A DNA stretch of 64,000 nt, taken from Aegilops tauschii subsp. strangulata (lineage: Eukaryota; Streptophyta; Magnoliopsida; Poales; Poaceae). Position numbers and translations under genes: made by a program. The notes beneath the pieces are model-generated. The model ran no database searches. It was given only the letters and a program-made list of their open reading frames with translations, and was not told the origin of the DNA. The stretch covers positions 240,042,622 through 240,106,621 of the forward strand of contig NC_053039.3 of assembly GCF_002575655.3 (NCBI RefSeq), given 5' to 3'. Shown piece after piece: positions 1 through 10,137 of the stretch (its first letter is position 1; every line of letters starts with the position of its first letter).

Positions 1-746
1 AACATATTTGAACAGTTCGGTCACACCGAGTTGCAGTAACCGCTTGCGATTCTGCATCTCGGTGCGACCGAGTCGTTCCACTCGGTCACACCGAAAGGGT
101 CAAGATATATATACCCATGGGTCAAATTTTGGAAATTCCTCCGAAACCCTTCGCCCGCGCGTATCCTGCTTTGCCGACTCGAGTCTCCGGATCATCTCCT
201 CATCGCCAGTGACCTCCTGCCACTGGTCTCCGCCGCTGTCAACGGGAATCTTCGCCGCCGTTGTCGCTGTAGCGAGTTCACCGCCGAGTTAGGGTATGAA
301 CTTGACCCCTATGTGCAATCTTTAGCTCTGATTCCTGCACTTAGGTCAATGCCATGATCTTTACCACGTATGAGATTACTCTATCCAGCAAAAACGTCTT
401 TAGATTAGCTTTGATTCGAAAATTTAGGGTTAGGTTTCCGCCGAACTCATCTCGGACCCACCGAGTTGTAGAAACCGGTCTCACCAATTTGGCCTAGGCC
501 ATTACACTTGTAATTTTCGGTCTGACCGAAACTTACGAATCGGTGTGACCGAGTTCAACTCTCAGTGAAACCCTAGAAATATCGGCGTCACCAAACTGTG
601 TCTCGGTCTCACCGATTTCACTAGTTCAGACTCTAATATTGCTTCGGTGTCACCGAGTTTAACAAATCGGTAGCTCCAAAATGCTTTCTGTAGAAAACTA
701 AAACAAAGTTTTTGACTCAATTGTTTTGCAAAATCTCTGCACTTTG
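1..746 (+). other. Untranslated leader of the non-autonomous element
   Basis: No convincing ORF. The stretch carries about seven copies of a short quasi-palindrome of the form CGGT-N3/4-ACCGA (near 18, 59, 84, 522, 541, 603 and 645). It is continuous with 10071 onward once T1 and one TSD copy are removed, which places it just upstream of the gene that starts at 10138. Confidence 0.6.
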
Positions 747-1645
747 TGTCGGTGTTCTGGGAACGGGGGTCCCCGGACTTGCCTACCTGCGGCCCACAGC
801 GTGGCTAAGCTAGCAGGCCGTACGGCCCATCTTCATCAATAAGGCATCCAAGACCCTCGCGAGGCGGACGACGCAAGACCTCCTCTGGAGTGGCCTAGCC
901 AAGCAGGCTCACGAGGAGCGGACATATCAAGGCGGGGCAAACCTCACGAGGCCCTCGTGACGTGAGCCATGACGCACGGCACCAGGCGGGCGCCAGGCAG
1001 GCGCCAGCGCGCGTAGCGTCCTTATTTCCTCTTTGGTGCTAAGGAGGCCAGCGCAGGCGAATAGTACCGAGGCATCAGGCAAAGGTTGCTATATTGGTGA
1101 AACGAGACCAAGACCAGAAGGATGGCAAGACGGAGGTCATCGTGGAGGCCAAGGCAGCGTCACCCCCAGAGCTTTTCGCAGGCGAAGACCGCTTTTGTCA
1201 GGATAGCTTGTACTAGTTGTCCCCTTCAAATTTGCCCGCCGTTGTTGGCTCCCTTCCTGCTCGATATTTGGGAAGAGGACCAGGGCATATATAAGTAGAG
1301 CTAGCCACCATAGTAGGGGCATCTCATGTTAGCTTGATTCGATCGGATCCAGAGATGCGCGCAAGCTCGTACGCACAAGAACACCTCAACCTCAGGAGGT
1401 TGTTCTTCCCTTGTACTGTTCATCATCAGCCCTAGAGGCAATCCACCACCACCACACTGGAGTAGGGTATTACACCACAACGGTGGCCCGAACAAGTATA
1501 AACCTCGTGTCTTTCTGTGTTGCGAGTTCGTCGAGTTCGTCCGCGAGATCTTAGCGAGCTAGGGCGTAGATTGGTAGGAGGGAAAGACTTCGCGCGCACC
1601 CCAGTGTTTGAACCTTAGGGGTTTGTCGGAGCCCCACATCCGACA
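747..1645 (+). repeat. T1 5' LTR
   Basis: 899 bp, from TGTCGG to CCGACA. It aligns along its length with 9163-10065, apart from small indels: a block of about 22 bp near 9271-9292 is missing here, and a short extra block is present near 990-1010. A TATA-like CATATATAAGTAG at 1286-1298 is a plausible promoter for the genomic RNA. Confidence 0.93.
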
Positions 1646-1666
1646 TTTGGCGCGCCAGGTAGGGGT
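1646..1666 (+). other. T1 primer binding site
   Basis: Immediately after the LTR end comes TTTGGCGCGCCAGGTAGGGG. The same sequence follows the 5' LTRs of T2 and T3, so it is the family primer site. I could not confidently match it to a tRNA 3' end. Confidence 0.7.
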
Positions 1667-1718
1667 GCGCTGTAGCTTCCCTTCCATCACTTCGTCGCTC
1701 CGTCGCTCAGTCGTCTCC

Positions 1719-3390
1719 ATGGCGGACGCTCGCCGTCCTCGAGCTGAGCGTCGGGCTGCCCTCACCGCCCGCGTCACTCAAACGGCTCCCGTTGGTGGGC
1801 CACCTCGTCGTTCTCCGTCTCCCGCCGCCAACGCTGCCACCGGCCCGGCAGGGAACGAGCAGCAGGCGTCCTCGCTGCATCCTTCGGTGCGGCAGGACGG
1901 CCACACCGCTACTCCATCACTGACCCCTGCAGGTTCTTCGTCTCACGCCCACCGCGCTCCCATGGAGGCACGGGCCGCGCTCCTCGCGGCGAACGAGCTC
2001 GTGCGCTACCGCCCCGTCGACGACCTCTATGAGGAGTGGCTTGACCGCGTCGCCGAGCTCGTCCGCGCCGCAGGGGGCTCTCCGGCGCTGTCCCACTCTC
2101 TGCCTCCCCCTCAACCAGCCGCGGGCGACGGGGCTCATGGCATGCCTCCACCACCTCAGCCCCAAGACGGCGCCTTGGCACCAAGGCGCGTGGCTCCATG
2201 GCATTATCCGCCGCGCCCAGCGCTCGCGCGCGAAGAGAGAAGCTGCCAAGAAATCCCGCGGCTGCGAGAAGCTGCAGCTGCGCTCCCCGCGCCACCTCGT
2301 CAAGACCGCGCGCCGCCTGCAGCGGCGCAGCGCGGACCTTGTCAAGACCAAGCTCCACCTCCGAAGCGGGCCCCGGCAACCACGGCCGGCTGCCGCGCCT
2401 ACACCCCCGAGCTGCGTAGCGTCGCCTGGCAAGGCAAGTTCAAGCCGGATCTGCCTCCTCGCTACGACGGCACCGCCGACCTCGCGGAGTTCCTGCAGCT
2501 CTATGAGCTGAGCATCGCAGCGGCCAACGGTGACGAAAAAGTCATGGCGAAATGGTTTCCCATGGCTCTCAAGGATGGAGCTCGCTCCTGGCTCATGAAC
2601 CTGCAGCACGGCTCGATCTCCTCCTGGGACGAGATGCGCGACCGCTTCATCGCCAACTTCCAGGGCACTCGCGACCGCCCACCGGCCGCGGGTGATCTAC
2701 GCCGCATCAAGGAACAACCAGGAGAGACCCTCCAGAAGTACATCCAGCGCTTCAACAACACCCGCCTCAAGATCCCCGAGGTCACGGACGAGGCCATCAT
2801 CTCCGTGTTTTCCGACGGCGTCCGTGACGTCAAGATGAAGGAAGAGCTCGCCATCCACGAGGAGCTCTGCACCTCTCAGGAGTTTTTCAACCTGGCAACC
2901 AAGTGCGCAAGAGCTGAGGAGGGGCGCCTCTCTCTCCTTGAGCTGCCAGCCATGGGCGCGGAGGAGAAGAAGGCCAAGGCCAAGGACGTGAAGCACAAGG
3001 AGGCAGCTGTGCTCGCAGCGGAGCCCGACACCAAGCGGGGCAGAGATCAGCCCGAGTCATCCAAGAATGGCCGACCGTTCTGCGCCTTCCACAACCTAAA
3101 CACCCACAACACCAGCGACTGTCAAGAGCTCAGAGCCATACGGGAAGGACGCTACGGTCGACGCCCCGAGCGCAATGACCGGGGCTACGACCGCGGAGGA
3201 GGACGTGGAGGCGGACGCTGGGACGGTCGTGGCCCGCGCCAGGAGTGGCGCGATCGACCTCGTGAGGACCGCTGGCAGGACCAACCTCGCGAGGGTGCCT
3301 GGAGGGACCCGCCTCGTGAGGATCGCCCCAGGGCAACACCGGTCTTCCCCCGCTGCCGCCACCAAGAAGGAACGAGGACCACCAACAGGA
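1719..3390 (+). pseudogene. gag: T1 gag (capsid/nucleocapsid polyprotein part)
   Basis: ATG chosen at 1719 (MADARRPRAERR) because it is the first ATG after a spacer from the primer site. The frame is open upstream only through LTR and leader. A Pro/Ala-rich N-terminus is followed by a retrotransposon gag (capsid) domain at about residues 233-400. A zinc motif C-x2-H-x4-H-x4-C (CAFHNLNTHNTSDC) lies near residue 454, in place of the usual CCHC knuckle. After it comes an Arg/Gly/Asp-rich RNA-binding tail. The frame leaves the protease frame near 3360-3400, so gag and protease are not in one continuous ORF. Gag packages the element RNA; this one looks able to encode most of a Gag but not a fused Gag-Pro. 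Confidence 0.85.
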
Positions 3391-4188
3391 CGAGGGGGCT
3401 GGGGCTTCCAGGAGCCGCGTGCGATCGCCTGCATCTTGGGCGGCGCCCAGGCCCCAGCATCTCAGCGCATCTTCAAACAGTTCACTCGCGAGGTGAACGC
3501 GGTGCTCCCCAAGCTCGAGGTCACGCGCCCGCTCAAGTGGTCCCAATGCGCCATCACTTTCAACTCGGCGGATCAGCTCAAGTGCGCAGCCACCGCTGGC
3601 GCCCTCCCTATGCTATGGTCCCCAGTCATCATCAATGTGCAGGTCACCAAGACCCTCATCGACGGCGGCGCAGGGCTCAACGTCCTGTCCATCGACACGT
3701 TCGACAACCTCCAAGTGCCATATGAACAGCTCTAGCCCACCAAGCCTTTCTCAGGAGTGACCGACGGTTCCACCACATCGATAGGGCAGGTCCGCCTGCC
3801 TGTCACCTTCGGGGAGCGCAAGAACTACCGCACCGAGCTCATCGACTTCGACGTCGCGCACATCCGCCTGCCGTACAATGCCATCCTCGGGTATCCAGCC
3901 CTGGCCAAGTTCATGGCAGTCACTCATCACGGCTACGACGTTCTCAAGATGCCAGGGAGCGGAGGAATCATCACGGTCCCGTGTGAAGAGAGGGATGCGG
4001 TGTGCTCCCTCGAGCGCGCCTTTCAAGCCGCAGCAATCGACGACCCCGACAGCAGAAGTGAAAGCCCTCCGGAGGCCATCCCCAAGAAGAACCAGTCGCG
4101 CCGCGCAGGACCTCAGGAGGATGGCATCGCGGCAGGAGCCTCGGTAGGACCAGCGCCCGCTCCAAGGGCGCCTCCCTCCATAGCATAG
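3390..4188 (+). pseudogene. T1 aspartic protease, interrupted by an amber codon
   Basis: The +1 frame relative to gag encodes a retropepsin-type domain with active-site motif LIDGGAG (about 3655-3675), then stops at TAG 3733-3735. The same frame resumes at once with PTKPFSGVTDGS and runs through the flap-side and C-terminal part (ELIDFDV, LPYNAILGYPALAKF) to 4188. T2 has a TAG at exactly the same codon, while T3 reads through it with an ordinary sense codon. So the stop is a family feature, not private damage. Without read-through no full-length protease can be made. Confidence 0.85.
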
Positions 4189-4286
4189 GAAGGTGCGCCC
4201 GGCGCCGTCCTCAGGCGGGGCTCGGGGCTCTCTTCTGGAGGGCCTCTGACCTTGCCAACCTCACGAGGGAGGCGCTTGGGCACCAC

Positions 4287-4733
4287 TTGGAAGCGTGTTT
4301 CGCGGCACATGTTCCTCAGGAGAGCACAGGGCAGGGAGTGCCCACCACTCAGGAGTTCGTCACCAAGACCACCCAGGAACTGCAAGATGCAAGGGCCATG
4401 CGCGGCGGCAGCTGCTCACGAGGCGCAGCTCCGCATCCTGGCGAGGATGCTGGGCTGCGTGTCTGCATCAATGTCCCAGGGCTCAACAGGGCCGCATCTC
4501 AGGAGCACTTCTGGCCGTCGCGTGTGGGCCGCTGCGAGGGCCCACCACACAGCTACGTTCGCATGCCCTTCGGCTTGCCGAGCGTGGCGTCAGCCTATCA
4601 ACGCGACATGCGGCGTGTCCTGGCGGCTCAGGAGGCCAGGTACCAAGCCGTCCTAGAGGAGATGGAGACGGTCTTCAGGGAACCTCCCGAGCCCCCAGAG
4701 CCTCCCGAGGCTCAGGGTCCCGGTGGCACATGA
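4287..4733 (+). pseudogene. T1 reverse-transcriptase stub
   Basis: A 148-codon ORF with two recognisable pieces of a Gypsy RT: a PGLN-A block matching the region before the fingers/palm, and YVRMPFGLPSVASAYQRDM matching the block that normally follows the first catalytic Asp region. The roughly 50 residues between them, with the LDAxSGYxQI catalytic segment, and everything downstream (YxDD motif, RNase H, integrase) are gone. The ORF ends in a PPEPPEPPEAQG tail. T2 has the same fusion at 39047-39506, so the deletion predates both insertions. It cannot be an active polymerase. Confidence 0.75.
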
Positions 4734-5100
4734 GGAGTCGTTTCTTCAACGCACGCCTTCAGCTGCACCAACTCTACTTCGTCTACAAAACCAGGTGACA
4801 TCTTCCAAGCTCGTTTAGCTAGGAGCGACCCTCGGGCCGCATTATTCCCAGGCCACATGGGTCTGTCCCGGTGGCATATATCCCTTTTGCTTATGTCTTT
4901 AGCTTACCTTGTTGGGGGCGCCCCTCGGGCTGCATCATCCCCAAGCCGCTCGGGCCGGACCCGGTGGCATGTATCTTCCTGCATTTACTTAAGTTGATCT
5001 GCTCTCCATGCTTGGCCTGCTCGCGGCTATCGCCTGCTCGATCGCCGCCCGCCACAGGTCTGTTTATCCTATGCAATTCGCTTGCACGTTAAAAGGGGGG

Positions 5101-5124
5101 CTCCTGAGCATCGCGACTCAGGAG
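5101..5124. repeat. Hairpin repeat copy 1 in T1
   Basis: Perfect inverted repeat: arms CTCCTGAG and CTCAGGAG around the 8-nt loop CATCGCGA. The same 24-bp unit recurs at 5776-5799 and 5956-5979, and in T2 at 28642-28665 and, with one decayed arm, at 28825-28848. Confidence 0.85.
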
Positions 5125-5766
5125 CTCTTACTGGCTCTCCAGCCCTCACCCCCTGCCCTTGACCACGGCATCACGACCTGGCATACCAGCGGCGGCTGAG
5201 CTCGCTCGAGGGCCGGGACCTGAGGACGTAGAGTGCTTGCATCTAACCGCCTTGAAGGAACATACAGTCGCCAAGTCTCAAGACCAGGCGCAACCCGCCT
5301 TGAGGTAGGGCCTCGTGAGTCCCGTGCTGGCTCACGAGTGCCCAGATACACCTCGCAGCCCTGTCGTGCAAGCCACGTGTCAGGGCGGGGCTGTACACGC
5401 CCCGGGGGCTCCTCCCGGAGGGGGCCCCCCATCCCACGCCCAAGTGGAAGCACCATGCTCTGTGCTGGCTGTCGACACTGCCGAGGAGCGGCTATGCCCG
5501 TGCACAAGCGGAAGCACTATGCTTCGCGCTGGTGATAAACAACTGAGGGCGGCCCCACGGTCGTACCAACCTCAGGGAGCCCAGAGCTCAGCGCCCAGGC
5601 TCACCACAACGCCTCCCCTTGGGAGAGCCGCACAAGGGGGCTAGGCACGGGGGCTGCGCTCAGGTCACGCCCAAGCGCACGCCACCCAACCAGGTCCCCC
5701 GGACCTGGGCGTCGCGCGCCCCTCCCGAGGCCTCGGCGAGGGCAGGTATGGAAATTGTTTGCACGT

Positions 5767-6081
5767 CAAGGGGGACTCCTGAGCATCGCGACTCAGGAGC
5801 CTAACTGGTCACGTAGCCCCTCACTCCTTGGTCCGTCTTGGTCTCCGGTCGGCCCAATGGCGGTTGAGGTATGTGTGTGGCCGGGCTCTGCCGACGTAGA
5901 ACATTAATCTATCCTCACGAACTCTCCCTATATGTTGTTTACGCCTCAAGGGGGACTCCTGAGCATCGCGACTCAGGAGCCTAATTGGTCACGTAGCCCC
6001 TCACTCCTTGGTCCGTCCTGGTCTCCGGTCGGCCCAATGGCGGTTGAGGTATGTGCGGGGCCGGGCTCTGCCGATGCAGAA
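5767..6081. repeat. Tandem duplication carrying hairpin copies 2 and 3
   Basis: About 140 bp at 5767-5906 is repeated at 5947-6081 with a 180-bp period and few differences. Each copy begins with the CTCCTGAG/CTCAGGAG hairpin (5776-5799 and 5956-5979). The corresponding repeat in T2 (28537-28870) has a 183-bp period. Confidence 0.85.
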
Positions 6082-6225
6082 CGCAAAGCAAATAGGAAGG
6101 AAATCGCAAAATCTCGAAGCAAATATTACAAGCATATTGTTCTCACAATACCAAATGAAAAGTCTAAACGCCTCCACGAGGCCTGATACATGTTGTAGGA
6201 ACGAAACGGGAAGAATAGCCGTAGG

Positions 6226-8867
6226 TCACCCCTGGATATCGCCATCGCCTGCGGAAGGTGCTCCCTCATTGGCAACGATGTTCTCACCTTCACCACCAGC
6301 CGCAGGATCCGCGGCATCGCCAGACAGAGGATCGGAGACAAAGCCGCGGAACCACCCCAGCAAGGCCTCCACTTGACCTTGTACAACTGCGGCAGCGGCT
6401 TCGCAGTGATCTTCAGCCACAGGCTCTAGCATCTCGTCAAGGTGAGCGTTGGGGTCGCGGAGGTGCAGGTGGCTGAAGACGCGAGTCAGTGTGGCTGAAG
6501 ACAGGACGCGAGCTTCTGCCTCCGCCATGGGACCGAGGCCATCAACGACCTCCTCAAGCGCCTTCACCATGAGAGGAAGCAGCTGGGCGGGGCCGTCCTC
6601 ATCGGTGTCCAGCGGCTTCTCCAGGCCGTGCTCGTAGAGCGTCTTCAGCGCCTTACGAGATCTCTTCTCGAGATCGGCAAAGGCCACGCGGTCTTCGGCC
6701 AGGACACGCGCCTTGGCATCAAGATCGGCCTCCCTCGTCCCCATCTTCCGCTCCAACTCTTCCAACCGGTTGCGCTCGGTGGCCTGCTTCTTCCCCAGCT
6801 CCACCAGCTCAGCATCACGGTTCTTGACGGCTTCCTCCCGGGCCTTCATCTCCACCTCCTTCACTTGGCGGCAGCGTACCTCTTTGGCGTGCTTGTCGCG
6901 CAGGCTCTGCAACTTGCCCTCCAGCACTTGGCAGCGGTCACGGGCGGCCTTGGCATCTTTCAGTGCCGCCTCATGATCGGCTGCAGCGCTGGCGGCTCCT
7001 TGCTTCTCCTTCTCGGAAGCCGCAGCAGCCTGGCCCAGCGCCGCGCGAACCGCCAGGTCGGAGTGAAGCCAGCCAGAGGCCAACTCCAAACGCCCGGCCA
7101 CCAGGCACGGGTCCGCGCTCAGGAGATCCGCCTGCAGCTGGGTCATCTCCGAAAGGGCGCGCTCCAAGACAGCAGCAGGAGCAGAAGAACCAGGGAGTGG
7201 AGGTGCAGCAGTGGGAGGAAGCGACATCAGGGCTTGGGAGACCACGGACCCCAGAGCAGCTGGGACCTCGTCAGCCGCGCCAAGCGCCGGCACCTCCGGA
7301 GCCAGCGGGGCCATGGGGGCTGATTCCACGCGGCGATGTTCCTCTTGGTCCCGCGAGGACGACCGGGCTGGGGAGATGCCGGCGCTGCTGCCTCCTTTCT
7401 CCGCGGAGGGAGACACGGCCGCCGTATCCTCCTTCCTCTTCTTCGCCGAAGATGTCGGTCTGATCAACCAAGGGCGAGCGTTAGGAAATAACAAGTACCA
7501 GCAGGGATAAAGCGAAGTTCGAGACACCTACCGGTCCACCGCGAAGTACTCCACCTTCCGCTTGGGAAGCTTGAAGCCTGACAGCATCGGGACCTGAGGG
7601 GCAGGCATTCGTTTCCCGGCAGCAGTAGGCGGGGCAGAAGCAGAGCCGGATCCAGCCCCAGGAGGTGTCGGGGTGGAGGCGGCACCACGGGCCACCAACG
7701 ACGACCTACCCTTCGTCGGGATGAGGGGTTGCTCCCTCTCCCCTTGGTAGGCGTCGGCCACGGCATCATCAGGAAGGGCGCGGAGAATCTCAGCCTTGCT
7801 CAGAGGGGAAGTCTCCCCCACCTCTTCCAGGGTCTTCTCCGAGTCCACCTCCTCTTCCCCCTCTCCGCGGGACTCGCCAGAAGGCACCTCCATAGGTTCC
7901 TGCGCCGTAGGAGCTCCCGGAAGCGCCGGCGGCACCAGCCCGCGCGCATCAAAAGTTGGCCTGGAGGCGATGAATTCCTCCCGGTCCCTGCGTTGGAACA
8001 GGGGAACGAAGGCGCTAGGCGGGTACTCCTGGTTGTCCCCGACTATGAGGCGCAGGACGACGTCCAATTCATCGCTAGGCAGGTCCCCCGGCCTCAGGCG
8101 GGTCTTGTTTCCCTCTTCTTCAAGCTCCCAGAGGGGGGGCGCGCGCGCCTGGAGTGGGGCAACCCGCAGCATCAAGAACTCCCTCAGGAGCATCGCCCCC
8201 GTTATCTTGGCCGCCCTCGCGTTGCCCGGCTTCAGGTCGGTCATCATCTGCCCCAACACTGACGATGCCCGCTCGTCGACAAGCTCCGCCTTGGGCCACC
8301 CCTTGCCCTGCCGGGGCACCTCCGTCGGCAGCACCAGGCACGGATCGACGCGCTTGGCGTCCGTCATGACCCATTTGGATCGAATGTTGTCGGCCCTCTT
8401 CCCGATGCTCAAGATCGAGTTGGCCTTGCCGGACGCGATGAAGTTAGCACATCCGGAGATGCGACCCTCGCTAATGCGGAGGAAGAAGAAATGGCGCAGG
8501 AGCGCCACAGACGGCATCACACCCAGATACGCCTCGCAGTAGTAGGCAAAGATGGACAGGAGGAGGATAGAGTTGGGATGGAGATGCAACGCCTGCAGCC
8601 CGTAGTGGTCGAGGACTTCATAAAAGAAATCAGAGAAGGGAGGAACCAACCCAACGGCGATGCTGCTCGAGAAGAAGGGAAAAAGGTGCTCCCCTCAGGC
8701 TCCGGCTCATCGGACGCGAGCCAGAGCTCCGTCTTCCCCCACTCATTGCCCTCTCCCGTCGTCAGCAGGCACACGAAGGCGAGGCTCTTCTCCGTGACAG
8801 TGCGCGCCTCGAGGGCGGGCTCATACCAAGCCGGTGCTGAGGAGGTCTTGACCTTACGCGGCGCCAT
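6226..8867 (-). pseudogene. T1 antisense spliced gene: PF04195-like domain plus coiled coil
   Basis: Reads against the element. Start ATG at 8865-8867 (MAPRKVKTSS), supported by the matching ATG in T2. Exon 1 runs 8867-7532, an intron of 72 bp lies at 7531-7460 (GTAGGT...TGATCAG), and exon 2 runs 7459-6226. Joining the exons keeps the frame, giving VDR-PTSS at the junction. The N-terminal half resembles the putative gypsy-type transposon family PF04195 (PPFSDFFYEVLDHYGLQALH, LHPNSILLLSIF). The C-terminal half is a long charged coiled coil, followed by a helical domain with LTRVFSHLHLRDPNAHLDE. A single-base frameshift near 8690 breaks exon 1; otherwise the gene is open. No TATA box is visible upstream. 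Function unknown; Tat-lineage elements are known to carry extra antisense ORFs. Confidence 0.8.
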
Positions 8868-9110
8868 GGGCGGCAGATGCAGAGCAAGGCTGGAGCAGAT
8901 CTGGAGGTAGCGGCAGCGAAGAGCGAGAAAGGGGATCTGGAGCAAGGCAAGGAAGAAGCAATGAAGGCAAGTGCTACCTGCGCCAGCCTTTTGTCAGGTG
9001 AAGCAGTTGCCGAGGCAGCGTGGGGAAGCGGAGACGCCCACGTCCAATCAACTGCAACGCATCAATCGAGGCCGCAGGCTTTTGGGGCCCGTGGTGCTCC
9101 AAACTTGACC

Positions 9111-9133
9111 CTTGGCTTCGCCGCGAAGCCAAG
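9111..9133. repeat. Conserved hairpin next to T1 polypurine tract
   Basis: Perfect 10-bp arms CTTGGCTTCG and CGAAGCCAAG with a 3-nt loop, ending 29 bp before the 3' LTR. Equivalent hairpins lie at the same distance from the 3' LTR in T2 (25368-25390) and T3 (44459-44477). Confidence 0.85.
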
Positions 9134-9143
9134 CCCGAGCGCA

Positions 9144-9162
9144 CCTTGGGCCTGGGGGCTAC
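9144..9162 (+). other. T1 polypurine tract
   Basis: CCTTGGGCCTGGGGGCTAC directly abuts the 3' LTR start at 9163. This is the expected place for plus-strand DNA priming. It is G-rich rather than purely purine. Confidence 0.6.
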
Positions 9163-10065
9163 TGTCGGTGTTCTGGGAACGGGGGTCCCCGGACTTTCCT
9201 ACCTGCGGCCCACAGCGTGGCTAAGCTAGCAGGCCATACCGCCCATCTTCATCAACAAGGCATCCAAGACCCTCATGAGGGTCCAAGCCCCGCGAGGCGG
9301 ACGACGCAAGACCTCCTCTGGAGTGGCCTAGCCAGGTAGGCTCACGAGGAGCGGAGATATCAAGGCGGGGCAAATCTTGCGAGGCCCTCGTGACGTGAGC
9401 CATGACGCACGGCAGCAGGCGGGCGCCAGCGCGCAGTGTCCTTATTTCCTCTTTGGTGCTAAGGAGGCCAGCACAGGCGAAGAGTACCGAGGCATCAAGC
9501 AAAGGTTGCTATATTGGTGCAACGAGACCAAGACCAGAAGGACAGCAAGACGGAGGTCATCATGGAGCCAAGGCAGCGTCACCCCCAGAGCTTTTCGCAG
9601 GCGAAGACCGCTTTTGTCAGGATAGCTTGTACTAGCTGTCCTCCTTCAAATTTGCCCGCCGTTGTTGGCTCCCTTCCCGCTCGATATTTGGGAAGAGGAC
9701 CAGGGCCTATATAAGTAGACCTAGCCACCATAGTAGGGGCATCTCATCTTAGCTTGATCCGATCGGATCCAGAGACGTGCGCAAGCTCGTACGCACAAGA
9801 ACACCTCAACCTTAGGAGGCTGTTCTTCCCTTGTACTATTCATCATCAGCCCTAGGGGCAATCCACCACCACCACACTAGAGTAGGGTATTACACCACAA
9901 CGGTGGCCCGAACCAGTATAAACCTCGTGTCTTTCTGTGTTGCGAGTTTGTCGAGTTCGTCCGCGAGATCTTAGCGAGCTAGGGCGTCGATCGGTAGGAG
10001 GGAAAGACTTCGCGCGCACCCCAGTGTTCGAACCTTAAGGGTTTGCCGGAACCCCACATCCGACA
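9163..10065 (+). repeat. T1 3' LTR
   Basis: 903 bp, TGTCGG to CCGACA, paired with 747-1645. TATA-like CCTATATAAGTAG lies near 9705-9718. It carries about 22 bp (near 9271-9292) that the 5' LTR lacks. Confidence 0.93.
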
Positions 10066-10137
10066 CTTTGTGATGGTCAGCCACTCAATCTCAACTAATC
10101 TATTCACAGGGTCAGCTTTTAGTTTGAAGTATCAACA

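Larger units (their letters stand above)
4734..6225. other. T1 non-coding part between RT stub and antisense gene
   Basis: No convincing ORF. It corresponds to 38108-39046 plus 28384-28983 of T2. It holds three copies of a strong inverted repeat and a tandem duplication, listed separately. Confidence 0.6.
747..10065 (+). mobile_element. T1: complete Tat-type Gypsy retrotransposon, non-autonomous
   Basis: Length 9319 bp, flanked by a perfect 5-bp TSD CTTTG (742-746 and 10066-10070). Both LTRs begin TGTCGG and end CCGACA. Order on the plus strand: 5' LTR, primer site, gag, protease, a short reverse-transcriptase stub, a non-coding part with hairpin repeats, an antisense spliced gene, a hairpin, polypurine tract and 3' LTR. 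RNase H and integrase are absent. It sits in the leader of the surrounding non-autonomous element. T2 (24467-42960) is a second copy of the same family. Lineage is inferred from the protease, the gag zinc motif and the antisense gene. Confidence 0.93.

Noticed and set aside
8..292. 94-codon ORF at the left edge
   Set aside because: It lies in the leader of a non-autonomous element and is mostly translated repeat motifs.
3360..3420. Programmed frameshift between gag and protease in T1/T2
   Set aside because: The shift is +1 in T1 but the opposite in T2, in a G-rich run. This fits independent indels rather than one conserved recoding site.
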